From contig NZ_CP159534.1 in the NCBI RefSeq assembly GCF_040529335.1, forward strand, positions 1,674,001 through 1,738,000: a DNA stretch of 64,000 nt, given 5' to 3'. The notes under the pieces were generated by a model. The model searched no databases. It was not told the origin of the DNA and saw nothing but the letters and a program-made list of their open reading frames with translations. Each line of letters opens with the position of its first letter. Within the stretch, counting starts at the first letter, position 1. Of the stretch, positions 51,153 to 60,564 are shown piece by piece. The DNA comes from Streptomyces sp. HUAS MG91 (GTDB lineage Bacteria; Actinomycetota; Actinomycetes; Streptomycetales; Streptomycetaceae). A program made the translations under genes and the position numbers.

Positions 51153-52430
51153 ATGTCCGTCCCCGTCAGCGCCGATCCCGGCGCTGCCCCCGTACCGCCC
51201 GGGGACGACGCCAAGCAGCGCGTCCCCGGCACCTTCGTCCTCGTGCACTTCCTGGCGCTGCTCGGCGCCTGGATGGGCGTCCTGGTCCCGTCGCTGGTCT
51301 CCGTCGCGCTCAAGGTCGAGCGGATGGACGCGGCCGGCAAGGTCGGCACCCTGTCGCTGGCGCTGGGCGTCGGCGCGCTGGTCGCGCTCGTGGCCAACCC
51401 GCTGTTCGGACTGCTCTCCGACCGCACCACCTCCCGGTTCGGCGCCCGCCGCCCCTGGATGGTGATCGGCACGGCCGGCGGCTTCGTCGGCATCGCGGTG
51501 ATCGCGTACGCGGACAGCACCTGGGAGATCGTCGTCGGCTGGTGTCTGGCGCAGTGCTTCTACAACGCGCTGGTGGCCGCCATCTACGGCGCGCTGGCCG
51601 ACCAGGTGCCCGAGCGGCAGATGGGCTTCGCCTCCGCCGTGCTCGCCCTCGCCAACCCGCTCGCGACGCTCGGCGGCACCTTCCTGGTCGACGCCCTGAA
51701 CGCCTCCACCACCGCCCTCATGCTGGTGCCCGCACTCGTCGGCGCCGCCCTGGTCGTGCCGTTCCTGCTCTACGGGCGCGACCGCCGCGTCACCGCCGAC
51801 CAGGTGCCGCCGCTCACGCTCCGGCAGCTGATCGCGTTCCTGTGGACCAACCCGGTGCGCTTCCCGGACTTCGGCTGGGCCTGGCTGAGCCGCTTCCTGA
51901 TGTGGACCTCGTACGCCACCGTCACCACGTACATGGCCTACTACCTGTCCGACTACCTCGGCCAGAACGACGACGCCGTCACGCACTACGTGTTCGTCGG
52001 GAGCCTCGTCGCCAACATCTTCATCCTGATCGCGACCGTGCCCGCGGGGCGGATCTCCGACCGGATCGGCCGCCGCAAGCCCGTCGTGTTCGCGGCCGCC
52101 GTGCTGCTCGCCTCCTCTATGGGCGTGATGGCGCTGGCCACCTCGGTGACCGGGTTCCTGATCGCGCAGGCGATCGTCGGCGTCGGCATGGGCGTGTACT
52201 TCGCCGTCGACATCGCGCTGCCCGCCGACGTGCTGCCCGACCCGAACAACGCGGCCAAGGACCTCGGCGTCATGAACATCGCCGCCACGCTGCCCTACTC
52301 GCTGATCACGCTGATCGCGCCGACGCTGCTCGCCCTGGGCGGCGGGGACAACTACCCCGCCCTGTTCGTCTTCGGTCTGCTCGCCGCGCTGCTCGCGATC
52401 CCCGCCGTGCTCCCCGTCAAGCGCCGCTGA
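51153..52430 (+). CDS. MFS transporter, probably for a sugar or glycoside
   Basis: A 425-residue membrane protein with about 12 helices. The MFS loop motif appears after helix 2 (LFGLLSDRTTSRFGARRPWM) and again mid-protein (RISDRIGRRKP). AAGGAG at 51137-51142 could serve ATG 51153 or GTG 51147; an ATG at 51129 lies before the site. Its place between a LacI repressor and a GH3 glycosidase points to uptake of the glycoside that the GH3 splits. The substrate is not readable. Confidence 0.88.
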   Translation: MSVPVSADPGAAPVPPGDDAKQRVPGTFVLVHFLALLGAWMGVLVPSLVSVALKVERMDAAGKVGTLSLALGVGALVALVANPLFGLLSDRTTSRFGARRPWMVIGTAGGFVGIAVIAYADSTWEIVVGWCLAQCFYNALVAAIYGALADQVPERQMGFASAVLALANPLATLGGTFLVDALNASTTALMLVPALVGAALVVPFLLYGRDRRVTADQVPPLTLRQLIAFLWTNPVRFPDFGWAWLSRFLMWTSYATVTTYMAYYLSDYLGQNDDAVTHYVFVGSLVANIFILIATVPAGRISDRIGRRKPVVFAAAVLLASSMGVMALATSVTGFLIAQAIVGVGMGVYFAVDIALPADVLPDPNNAAKDLGVMNIAATLPYSLITLIAPTLLALGGGDNYPALFVFGLLAALLAIPAVLPVKRR

Positions 52431-52465
52431 GCAGCAACCTCCCCGCCGTACAAGGAAGTTCCGTC

Positions 52466-54238
52466 ATGAACCACTCCACCCACCCCTACCTGGACCCCGA
52501 GCTGCCCGTCGAGCGGCGCGTGGCCGACCTGCTCGCCCGCATGACCCTGGAGGAGAAGGCCGGGCAGCTCTTCCACACCGCCAACACCCTCGCCCCGGGC
52601 GGCGAGTTGCTGGCCGTACCGGACGCGGCCAACGGCGTGCGCACCGCCCACGAGCTGGTCGTCGGCCGGCACATCACCCACTTCAACCTGCTCAACGGCA
52701 CCGATCCGTACGAGATCGCGCTCTGGCACAACCGGCTCCAGGACCTCGCCGCCGACACCCGGCTCGGCATCCCCGTCACCGTCTCCACCGACCCCCGCCA
52801 CGGCATGTTCTCCAGCCCGGCAGCCGGTCAGGCCATCGAGCGGCTGTCCCGCTGGCCCGAGCACACCGGGATCGGCGCGATCGGTGACGTACGGCTCGCC
52901 GAGGAGTACGGGGACGTGGTGCGGCGCGAGTACACCGCGCTCGGCATCCGGGTCGCGCTCGGGCCGATGGCCGACCTGTTCACCGACCCGCGCTGGTCGC
53001 GCGGGTACGGCACGTTCGGCGAGGACCCGGTCACCGTCGCGAACATGACGGCGGCGTTCATCCGCGGACTGCGCGGCGGCGACACGCTCGGCGCCGGGTC
53101 GGTCGCGGCGATGGTCAAGCACTTCCCGGGCGGCGGGCCGCAGTTGGGCGGCGAGGACGCGCACGACCCCGCGCACCGCGAGCAGGTCTACCCGGGCGGT
53201 CTGTCCCGGCTGCACGAGCTGCCGTTCGACGCGGCGTTCCGCGCCGGGGCCACGCAGGTGATGACCTACTACGGGATGCCGCTGGCCGTGCCGGGCTGGG
53301 AGGAGGTCGGCTTCGCCTTCAACAAGCCGGTGGTCACCGACCTGTTGCGGGGGCACTACGGCTTCGACGGCATCGTCTGCACCGACTGGAACGTCATCGA
53401 GTCGACCATGCTCGCGGGCGATGTCTTCGACGCCCACGCCTACGGCCTGGAGGAGCTGACCCCGGCGCGGCGGCTGGCCCGCGCCCTCGACGCGGGCGTC
53501 GACCAGTTCGGCGGCGACGACTGCACCGAGCTGGTGGTGGAGCTGGTGCGCGAGGGCGTGGTGCCGGAGGAGCGGATCGACGCGTCGGTGCGCCGGCTGC
53601 TGCGGGAGAAGTTCCGGCTCGGGCTGTTCGAGCGGCGCCGGGTCGACCCCGAGGCCGCCGTGCGCACGGTCGGCTCGGCGCCGCTGCGCGAGGCGGGGCG
53701 GCGGGCGCAGCGCCGCTCGCTGGTCCTGGTGCAGAACACCGACGCACTGCTGCCGCTGTCCGACGGCACGGGCCTGCGCGTGTACGCGGAGGGCCTCGAC
53801 CGCGAACTGGTCGCCGCGTACGGCAGCCCGGTCACGGACGTCGCGGACGCGGAGGTCGCCGTGCTGCGGCTGCGGGCGCCCTTCGAGGACCGGGGCACGG
53901 CGCTCAGCGACTGGTTCCACGGCGGCTCCCTGGACTTCCCCGAGGAGGTCGTGGAGCACGTGGGCGCGGTCGCGGCCCGGGTGCCGACGGTCGTGCTCGT
54001 CTACCTGGAGCGGCCGGCCGTGCTCACGGAGATCGCCGGGGCGGCGACGGCCGTCGTGGGTGACTTCGGGGCCGAGGACGACGCCCTGCTCGACCTGGTC
54101 TTCGGGCGCTGCGCACCCGAGGGGCGGCTGCCGTTCGACCTGCCGTCGTCGATGAAGGCGGTCGAGGAGAGCCGCGAGGACGTGCCGTTCGACACCCGCT
54201 CGCCGCTGCACCGCTTCGGGCACCACCTGTCGTACTGA
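52466..54238 (+). CDS. GH3 glycoside hydrolase, cytoplasmic
   Basis: A 590-residue enzyme without signal peptide. The GH3 barrel has KHFPGGGPQ and the nucleophile Asp307 in GFDGIVCTDWN; a C-terminal alpha/beta sandwich follows (to about 590) without a fibronectin-like tail. AAGGAAG lies 8 bp before ATG 52466. It probably removes single sugars (glucose, xylose or N-acetylglucosamine) from an imported beta-glycoside. The HGMFSSPAAG segment and the short C-terminal part are not the standard beta-glucosidase form, so the sugar is left open. Confidence 0.88.
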   Translation: MNHSTHPYLDPELPVERRVADLLARMTLEEKAGQLFHTANTLAPGGELLAVPDAANGVRTAHELVVGRHITHFNLLNGTDPYEIALWHNRLQDLAADTRLGIPVTVSTDPRHGMFSSPAAGQAIERLSRWPEHTGIGAIGDVRLAEEYGDVVRREYTALGIRVALGPMADLFTDPRWSRGYGTFGEDPVTVANMTAAFIRGLRGGDTLGAGSVAAMVKHFPGGGPQLGGEDAHDPAHREQVYPGGLSRLHELPFDAAFRAGATQVMTYYGMPLAVPGWEEVGFAFNKPVVTDLLRGHYGFDGIVCTDWNVIESTMLAGDVFDAHAYGLEELTPARRLARALDAGVDQFGGDDCTELVVELVREGVVPEERIDASVRRLLREKFRLGLFERRRVDPEAAVRTVGSAPLREAGRRAQRRSLVLVQNTDALLPLSDGTGLRVYAEGLDRELVAAYGSPVTDVADAEVAVLRLRAPFEDRGTALSDWFHGGSLDFPEEVVEHVGAVAARVPTVVLVYLERPAVLTEIAGAATAVVGDFGAEDDALLDLVFGRCAPEGRLPFDLPSSMKAVEESREDVPFDTRSPLHRFGHHLSY

Positions 54239-54249
54239 CCGGTCCGCGT

Positions 54250-54283
54250 GGGTGGCCGTCACCGGGTCCGGTGGCGGCCACCC
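54250..54283. terminator. terminator after the first GH3 gene
   Basis: A 14-bp stem with a single G-U pair (54250-54263 with 54270-54283) and a 6-nt loop separates the LacI/MFS/GH3 unit from the transporter unit. Confidence 0.7.
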
Positions 54284-54367
54284 GTGCGTTCTCCGTCTCC
54301 GTTCCACCCTGTGCAACAGGGGGTTGACCGTTTCCCCCTGCCCTCGTACGGTGCTCGCACCCCCGCA

Positions 54368-54383
54368 GGTATATCGATTAACC
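54368..54383. promoter_or_regulatory. candidate LacI-type operator of the transporter operon
   Basis: GGTATATCGATTAACC has GGT/ACC ends and an ATCGAT centre, making an imperfect palindrome in an A/T-rich patch 27 bp before the binding-protein start. It differs from the 50023 operator outside the ATCGAT core and may answer to the second LacI protein. Confidence 0.5.
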
Positions 54384-54409
54384 ACTCCCCCGGTTGGAGA
54401 CATACCGCT

Positions 54410-55705
54410 GTGCCCGCTGTGCGTTCCACGACAAGTCGGCGTGCCCTGCTCGCCGCCGGCGGCTCCCTCGCAGCCGCCTCCGCCCTGCCCGCCCTGTCCG
54501 GCTGCTCCGCCCTCGCCGCCGCCGACGAGGACCCCGACACCCTCGTGGTGCACAGCCAGCTCGGCACCACGGCGCCCGGCTCCCCCACGTATCTCGCGGC
54601 CCTGGACCGGTTCCGCGAGGAGACCGGCCTGAAGGTCCGCAACCTCGTCAACGGCGACGATCTCGCGCAGGTCTACGAGACCTCGCGGCTGGCCCGCAAG
54701 GAGCCGGACGTCGTCATGGTCAACCTGTACGACAAGACGCTGGCCTGGACGGACGTCGGCGCCACGGTCGACGTCAAGGGCTATCTGGACGACTGGGGGC
54801 TGCGCGAGCGGGTGCGGGACGTGGCGCTCGACGCCTGGACCGACGCCAAGGGCCGGCTGCGCGCCTTCCCGTACTTCGCCACGAACTGGCCGGTGGCCTT
54901 CAACCGCTCGCTGCTCGACCGGGCCGGTGTCGACCGGGTCCCCGGCACCGGCGACGAACTGATCGGCGCCGCGCGGAAGTTGCGCGGCAAGGGCCTCTCC
55001 CCCGTCACCGTCGGCGGCAACGACTGGACGGGACAGAAGCTGCTCGCGCAGGTCATCCAGACGTTCCTGAGCCAGGACGAGGCCCGGCACGTCTACACGA
55101 CGGGCGACTTCGGCGGGCGGGGCGCGCGCCGGGGCATCGAGTACTTCGTCGAGCTGCGCGACGCGGGCGTCTTCACCGACAAGGCGCAGGGCCTGACGTC
55201 CGACTCGATGACGACGCAGTTCAACACGCAGGCCGCGGCGATGCAGTCGGCGATGTCGTCGGCGCTGGCGAAGGTCCCGGACGCGGTGGCGCGCCACACG
55301 GACGTGGGCGGCTGGCCGGTGGCCCCGGGCGCGGCGCACGACAGGCCGACGATCATCCGCACGTACACCCTCATCGGCTTCTGGATCAGCCCGAACGGCA
55401 CGAAGAAGATCGACGCCGTCGAGAAGTTCCTGAAGTTCTTCTACCGCGAGGACACCGTCGCCCGGTTCATCAAGGAGGCGGGCCGGGACATGGCGCTGCG
55501 CTCGGACGCGGTGAGCACGGGCTTCCCGCTGGTGGCGGCGGCGCAGCGGCTCGGCAAGGACGTCAGCGAGGTGCTGCTGCCGGACGTGTACGTGCCGCCC
55601 GCGGCGAGCCAGCCGCTGATCACGGCGACGAGTACGTCCTTCACGCGCGGCACGAGCGCGGCCAAGGTCCGCTCGGTCCTGGAAGCCGCCTACCGCGGCG
55701 TCTGA
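54410..55705 (+). CDS. family-1 sugar-binding lipoprotein, Tat-exported
   Basis: A 431-residue binding protein. The leader has a twin-arginine motif (TSRRALL, Arg10-Arg11) and a lipobox LSGC with Cys32, so it is likely folded before export and then lipidated. The mature part follows the maltose-binding type (ALDRFREETGLKVRNLV, then PDVVMVNLYDK, AFPYFATNWPVAFNRSLLDRAG). GTG 54410 has TTGGAG upstream. First gene of an operon with two permeases; no ATPase is encoded. Confidence 0.88.
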   Translation: MPAVRSTTSRRALLAAGGSLAAASALPALSGCSALAAADEDPDTLVVHSQLGTTAPGSPTYLAALDRFREETGLKVRNLVNGDDLAQVYETSRLARKEPDVVMVNLYDKTLAWTDVGATVDVKGYLDDWGLRERVRDVALDAWTDAKGRLRAFPYFATNWPVAFNRSLLDRAGVDRVPGTGDELIGAARKLRGKGLSPVTVGGNDWTGQKLLAQVIQTFLSQDEARHVYTTGDFGGRGARRGIEYFVELRDAGVFTDKAQGLTSDSMTTQFNTQAAAMQSAMSSALAKVPDAVARHTDVGGWPVAPGAAHDRPTIIRTYTLIGFWISPNGTKKIDAVEKFLKFFYREDTVARFIKEAGRDMALRSDAVSTGFPLVAAAQRLGKDVSEVLLPDVYVPPAASQPLITATSTSFTRGTSAAKVRSVLEAAYRGV

Positions 55706-55749
55706 CCGCCGTCCCCCTTCTTTTCTCCTCCTCCGCAAGGGAGTTGTTC

Positions 55750-56697
55750 ATGGCGACCACGACGTCGACGGCGTCGGGCGGCACAGCGGTCCGCCGCCCC
55801 GTACCGCCCTCCCCCTCGGCCGGGCCCGGCGCCCGCCCGCGCCGGCAGGGCGGCACGGTCCTCGCGGTGCCCGCGCTGGTCTGGTACCTCGTGTTCATGG
55901 TCGGCCCGCTGGTCGCCATCTTCGTGGTGGCGGCGCTGCACTGGCCGGGCATGCTCCAGCCGGTGTCGTTCGCCGGGTTCGACAACGCGCGGACCGTCTT
56001 CGCGGACCCGGTGTTCTGGGAGGCGGTGCGGAACACGGCGGTCCAACTGGCGGTCGCCGTCCCGGTGATGGTGGTCTGCGCGTACATGGTCGGCTACTAC
56101 GTGGCGCAGCGCCCGCCCGGCCATCGCGTCATCCGGTACCTGCTCTTCATCCCCGGGCTGATCTCGACCCCGGCCAAGGCGATGGTCTTCTACGCGGCCC
56201 TCTCCCCCGACGGGCTGCTCAACGGCGGCCTGAAGGCGGTCGGGCTCGGCTCGCTCTCCGACGCCTGGCTGGCCTCGCCGTCCACCGCGCTCGCCTGTCT
56301 GATCGCCCTCGACATCTGGGCCGGGATCGGCTTCACGGCCGTGCTGTTCGCGGCCCGGCTCGGCAGTGTGCCGGAGGAGCTGGGCGAGGCGGCGCAGCTG
56401 GACGGGGCCGGGCACTGGCGGGCCATGTGGCGCATCCACTTCCCGGTGATCCGGGACTACGTGGGCGTGGTGACGATGCTTCAGTTCCTGTGGACGCTGT
56501 TCGGGTCGGCCCAGCACGTGCTGCTGCTCACCCAGGGCGGTCCGGGCAGTTCGTCGACGACGTTGTCGTTCCTCGTCTACCAGAAGGCGTTCATCGCGGC
56601 GGACCTCGGCTACAGCCAGACCGTCGGCGTCCTCCTCTTCCTCGTCGGCCTCGTCGGGCTGCTCGCCATCCGGCGGGCCTTCCGCCAGAACCACTGA
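55750..56697 (+). CDS. MalF-type sugar ABC permease
   Basis: A 315-residue permease with six predicted helices after a Pro-rich leader. The EAA loop reads EELGEAAQLDGAGHWRAMWRIHFPVI, the site that contacts the ATPase. AAGGGAG precedes ATG 55750. It pairs with the next gene product to form the pore. Confidence 0.93.
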   Translation: MATTTSTASGGTAVRRPVPPSPSAGPGARPRRQGGTVLAVPALVWYLVFMVGPLVAIFVVAALHWPGMLQPVSFAGFDNARTVFADPVFWEAVRNTAVQLAVAVPVMVVCAYMVGYYVAQRPPGHRVIRYLLFIPGLISTPAKAMVFYAALSPDGLLNGGLKAVGLGSLSDAWLASPSTALACLIALDIWAGIGFTAVLFAARLGSVPEELGEAAQLDGAGHWRAMWRIHFPVIRDYVGVVTMLQFLWTLFGSAQHVLLLTQGGPGSSSTTLSFLVYQKAFIAADLGYSQTVGVLLFLVGLVGLLAIRRAFRQNH

Positions 56698-56717
56698 ACC
56701 GATCGGAGCCGTACGTC

Positions 56718-57575
56718 ATGAACTCCCCGTCCCGTACGCGGGCCCGGTCGAGGTTCGGCCGCTCGTGGCTGCCCGCGCACATCCTGGTGTGGCTGTACGC
56801 GGTGCTTCTGGTCATTCCGCTGTACTACTTCGTCGCGTCGGCGTTCAAGTCGAACGACGAGATCTTCGCGCATCCCTTCGCGCTGCCGTCGTCGTTCTCG
56901 TTCCACAACTTCTCGACGGCGTTCACCAGCGCCGATCTGGGCCTCGCGGTGGTCAACTCGGCGCTGGTGACGGTGTTCTCGCTGGCGCTGACGCTGCTCC
57001 TCGCGATCCCGGCGGCGTTCGCGCTGGCCCGCTCCACGGGGCGGCTCGCGTCGGCGGTGGAGAAGGTGTTCTCGCTGGGGTTCCTGATCCCGACGTTCGC
57101 CGCGCTGTTCCCGACGTTCCTGCTGGCCGCCGCGACGGGCCTGTTCCACACGCGGATCTTCATGGTGCTGTTCCTCCCCGCGACGGCGATGCCGCTGTCC
57201 GTGGTGATCCTGGTGCAGTTCATGCGGACGATCCCGAAGGAGATGGAGGAGGCGGCCCGGCTCGACGGCGCCTCGACCTTCGCGGTGCTGCGGCACGTGT
57301 ACACGCCGATGTGCCTGCCCGGCATCGCGACGGTGCTGCTGCTGAACTTCCTGACGTTCTGGAACGAGTACCTGTACTCGCTCGTCATCGTCGGCCCCGA
57401 CCCGGCGCAGCGCACGGTGCAGGTCGCGCTGCCCACCCTGAAGGCCATCACGGGCACCGACTACGGCGTGCTCACGGCCGGGACCGTCCTGACCCTGGTC
57501 CCGGTGTGGGTGGTCTATACGGTGCTGCAGAAGCGGATGCAGCAGGCACTGGTGAGTGGGGCGGTGAAGATGTGA
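56718..57575 (+). CDS. MalG-type sugar ABC permease
   Basis: A 285-residue permease with six helices and the EAA loop KEMEEAARLDGASTFAVLRHVYTPM. It ends in a GTGA overlap with the second LacI gene, so regulator and transporter are co-translated. The importer must borrow an ATPase; in Streptomyces the shared MsiK protein does this for many sugar systems. Confidence 0.93.
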   Translation: MNSPSRTRARSRFGRSWLPAHILVWLYAVLLVIPLYYFVASAFKSNDEIFAHPFALPSSFSFHNFSTAFTSADLGLAVVNSALVTVFSLALTLLLAIPAAFALARSTGRLASAVEKVFSLGFLIPTFAALFPTFLLAAATGLFHTRIFMVLFLPATAMPLSVVILVQFMRTIPKEMEEAARLDGASTFAVLRHVYTPMCLPGIATVLLLNFLTFWNEYLYSLVIVGPDPAQRTVQVALPTLKAITGTDYGVLTAGTVLTLVPVWVVYTVLQKRMQQALVSGAVKM

Positions 57576-58594
57576 GCGGGGCGAAAGCGGGTGCGCGGCC
57601 GACCATCAAGGCGGTGGCGGCGGCGGCCGGGGTGTCGACGGCGGCCGTGTCGCAGGCGTTCAACGACAAGGGGCGGCTCGCCGAGTCGACCCGGCAGCGG
57701 ATCCTCGCGGCGGCGCTCGACCTGGGCTGGTCGCCGAGCGCGTCGGCGACGGCGCTGCGCAGCGCGCGGACCCGGACGCTGGCGCTGGTGGTGCGCAGGC
57801 CGACCGACGTGCTGGGCGCCGACCCGCACTTCGGCGAGCTGATCACCGGTATCGAGGGCGAGCTGGCGCCGCGCGGCTACGGCCTGCTGCTGCACCTGGT
57901 GGCGGACGTCGCCGAGGAGGGCGCGCTGTACGAGCGGCTCGCCGCCGAGAAGCGGGTGGACGGCGCGGTCCTCACCGACGCGCGGGCCGACGACCCGCGC
58001 CCGGCGCTGCTGGCCCGGCTCGGGCTGCCCGCGGTGCTGCTCGGCGCGCCCACGCCGGGGGTGCCGGTGGTCGGGCTCGCCGACCAGGGCGCCGGTGTGC
58101 GTGAAGTCGCGGCGCATCTGCGGGAGTTGGGGCATCGCGGGATCGCGTATGTCGCGGGCCCCGCCGAGCTCCAGCACACCCGGCTGCGGCTCGCCGCGTT
58201 CGAGGAGGCCCTGGGATTCGCCCCGGCGGCGGTCCTGCACACCGACTTCAGCGAGGCGGCGGCCGTCGCCGCGACCCGGGAACTCCTCGCCCTGGCCGAC
58301 CGGCCGACGGCCCTCGTCTACGCCAACGACTCGATGGCGGTGTGCGGGATCGGCACCGCCCAGCGCGCGGGCCTGCGCGTGCCCGAGGACCTGTCGGTCG
58401 TCGGCTACGACAATCTGCCGCTCGGCCGCTGGCTGCACCCGCGGCTGACCACGGTCGACCAGCGGGTGCAGCGGGTCGGCGCCGCCGCCGCGCGGGCGCT
58501 GCTCGCCCGGTGCGGCGAGGACGTGCCCGACGCACCGCTCGACGGGCGGCCCGAGCTGGTCGTCCGCGCGTCGACCGGCCCCGCACCCGTCTGA
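57572..58594 (+). CDS. LacI family repressor (second)
   Basis: A 340-residue regulator with helix-turn-helix TIKAVAAAAGVSTAAVSQAFND (about 11-32), hinge SPSASATALRSAR and a sensor domain ending VVGYDNLPLGRWLHPRLTTVDQ. The recognition helix differs from that of the first LacI protein (TAAVSQ against KPTVSR), so the two bind different operators. It is embedded between the transporter and hydrolase genes and probably controls this operon. Confidence 0.9.
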   Translation: MSGAKAGARPTIKAVAAAAGVSTAAVSQAFNDKGRLAESTRQRILAAALDLGWSPSASATALRSARTRTLALVVRRPTDVLGADPHFGELITGIEGELAPRGYGLLLHLVADVAEEGALYERLAAEKRVDGAVLTDARADDPRPALLARLGLPAVLLGAPTPGVPVVGLADQGAGVREVAAHLRELGHRGIAYVAGPAELQHTRLRLAAFEEALGFAPAAVLHTDFSEAAAVAATRELLALADRPTALVYANDSMAVCGIGTAQRAGLRVPEDLSVVGYDNLPLGRWLHPRLTTVDQRVQRVGAAAARALLARCGEDVPDAPLDGRPELVVRASTGPAPV

Positions 58595-58629
58595 CCATCA
58601 CCAGCACTTCTACGGAGCTACGTACCACC

Positions 58630-60564
58630 ATGCGACGCCACAGCGCCCACCTGACCCACGACGCCGCCGTTCTGCCCTGGCTCGGCGCCAACTTCTGGTC
58701 CCGCACCGGCGGGCCCCTGATGTGGCGCGACTACGACCCGAAGGTGGTGCGCGAGGAGCTGGCTTCCTTGCGCGAGCACGGCCTGAACATGACCCGCTCG
58801 TTCTTCTACTGGCCGGACTTCCACCCCGAACCGCACCGGATCGACGAGGAGTTGTGCGAGCGGTTCCGTGACTTCCTGGACGCGCACCAGGAGTTGGGGA
58901 TGGGATCGGTGCCGACGTTCATCGTCGGGCACATGTCGGGCGAGAACTGGGATCCGGCGTGGCGCGGCGGACGTGATCTGTACGAGGACGTGTGGATGGT
59001 GGGCCGCCAGGCGTGGTTCGCCTCGCAGATGACCCGCCGCTTCAAGGACCATCCGGCCGTGACCGGCTGGCTGATCACGAACGAGATGCCGGGCTACGGC
59101 CGGATCTACCAGGTCGACCCGCCGCACAGCGATGTCGTCACCGCGTGGGCGCAGTCGATGTGCAACGCGGTGCGCGCGGCGGGCGCCACCCAGCCCGTCT
59201 CGCTCGGCGACGGCGCCTGGGGCATCGAGGTGACGGGCCGCGACAACGGCTTCTCGCTGCGCGAGACCGCCGAGTACGTGGACTTCGTCGGCCCGCACGT
59301 CTACCGCTCGGACACCGACCGGGCCCGCCAGCACTACCGGGCGGCCTTCGAGTGCGAGCTGGCGTCGGTGACCGGCCAGCCGGTGGTCCTGGAGGAGTTC
59401 GGGCTCTCCACGGACACGGTGTCCGACGCGAACGCGGGCGTGTACTACCGCCAGACCCTGCACAACTCGCTGCTCGGCGGCGCGACCGGCTGGATCGCGT
59501 GGAACAACACCGACTACGACGACCTGTGGGACCGATCCCCGTACGACCACCACCCCTTCGAGATGCATTTCGGCATCACGGACAGCACCGGCGCCCCGAA
59601 GGCGCCCCTGCGTGAACTGGCGGCCTTCGCCGAGGTGTTGAAGGGCGTCGACTTCGCGCGCTGCCGCCGCGCGGACGCGGACGCGGCGTTCGTCGTGCCC
59701 GCGTTCCTGGAGCGCGGCTACCCCTACAGCCGCCCCGCCGACCGCCCGCTCATCTTCAGCTCGCTGCACCAGGGGTACGTGGCCGCGCGCGCCGCCGACC
59801 TGCCGGCCGCGCTGACCCGGGAGGCGGACGGCATCACGGACGACGTGCGGCTGTATCTGCTGCCCGCCACCCGGCAGTTGACGACACGGACCACGCGGGC
59901 GCTGCGCCGCAGGGCCGAGGAGGGCGCCACGGTGTACCTGTCGTTCTGCTCGGGCGAGCACCCGGGGACGCGCGGGCCGTGGTTCGACGACCTGGACGGG
60001 CTGTTCGGGGTCGAGCAGCAGCTCTCGTACGGGGTGGCGGAGCCGATCGAGGACGACACCCTGGAGCTGACGTTCCGCGAGGACTTCGGCGGCATCACGG
60101 CAGGTCAGACGCTGCGCTTCCCGGTCGCGGGCAACGAGGACAGCCGCGCCTACCTGCCGGTGGTCCCGACGGACGCGCGGGTCGTCGCGGTGGACGGGCA
60201 CGGCCGCCCGGCGCTGCTGTGCCGCGAGACCGGGCGCGGCCGCACCGTGCTGGCCACGTATCCCCTGGAGCACATGGCGGCGCGCACGGCGCGGGTGAAC
60301 CCGGAGCAGACGCACCGGCTGTACGCGGCGCTGGCCGAGGTCGCCGGGGTGGCGCGGCCGGTGACGGTCGACTCGCCGTTCGTCGGCGCGGACGTGGTCG
60401 AGCACGAGGACGGGCGCCGGTTCGTGTGGCTGGTCAGCCAGGACGACGCGGAGCTGACGGTGTCGCCCGAGGCGGCGGGCACCCTGCACGACCTGGCGAC
60501 GGGCGAGCAGGTCGACGAGGTGACCCTGGGCGCCTTCGATGTGCGGGTGCTGGAACTGCGATGA
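58630..60564 (+). CDS. GH5-type glycoside hydrolase with trimerisation-like C-terminus
   Basis: A 644-residue cytoplasmic enzyme without signal peptide. The barrel (about 15-350) has acid/base Glu152 in WLITNEMPGYG and nucleophile Glu256 in VLEEFGLS, the clan GH-A arrangement; GANFWSR at the N-terminus and WIAWNNTDYDD fit GH5. Residues about 370-560 (IFSSLHQGY, RLYLLPATRQL, EEGATVYLSFCSG) resemble the GATase-like trimerisation domain of GH42 enzymes, and a small C-terminal sandwich follows. The make-up recalls GH5_18-type beta-mannosidases, but that specific call is tentative. The start has only a distant CGGAG site. It is coupled to the next GH3 gene by 4 bp. Confidence 0.75.
   Translation: MRRHSAHLTHDAAVLPWLGANFWSRTGGPLMWRDYDPKVVREELASLREHGLNMTRSFFYWPDFHPEPHRIDEELCERFRDFLDAHQELGMGSVPTFIVGHMSGENWDPAWRGGRDLYEDVWMVGRQAWFASQMTRRFKDHPAVTGWLITNEMPGYGRIYQVDPPHSDVVTAWAQSMCNAVRAAGATQPVSLGDGAWGIEVTGRDNGFSLRETAEYVDFVGPHVYRSDTDRARQHYRAAFECELASVTGQPVVLEEFGLSTDTVSDANAGVYYRQTLHNSLLGGATGWIAWNNTDYDDLWDRSPYDHHPFEMHFGITDSTGAPKAPLRELAAFAEVLKGVDFARCRRADADAAFVVPAFLERGYPYSRPADRPLIFSSLHQGYVAARAADLPAALTREADGITDDVRLYLLPATRQLTTRTTRALRRRAEEGATVYLSFCSGEHPGTRGPWFDDLDGLFGVEQQLSYGVAEPIEDDTLELTFREDFGGITAGQTLRFPVAGNEDSRAYLPVVPTDARVVAVDGHGRPALLCRETGRGRTVLATYPLEHMAARTARVNPEQTHRLYAALAEVAGVARPVTVDSPFVGADVVEHEDGRRFVWLVSQDDAELTVSPEAAGTLHDLATGEQVDEVTLGAFDVRVLELR

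Noticed and set aside
48938..51520. A long leftward open frame
   Set aside because: It is antisense to the well-supported AraC and LacI genes and lacks any recognisable motif or ribosome site.
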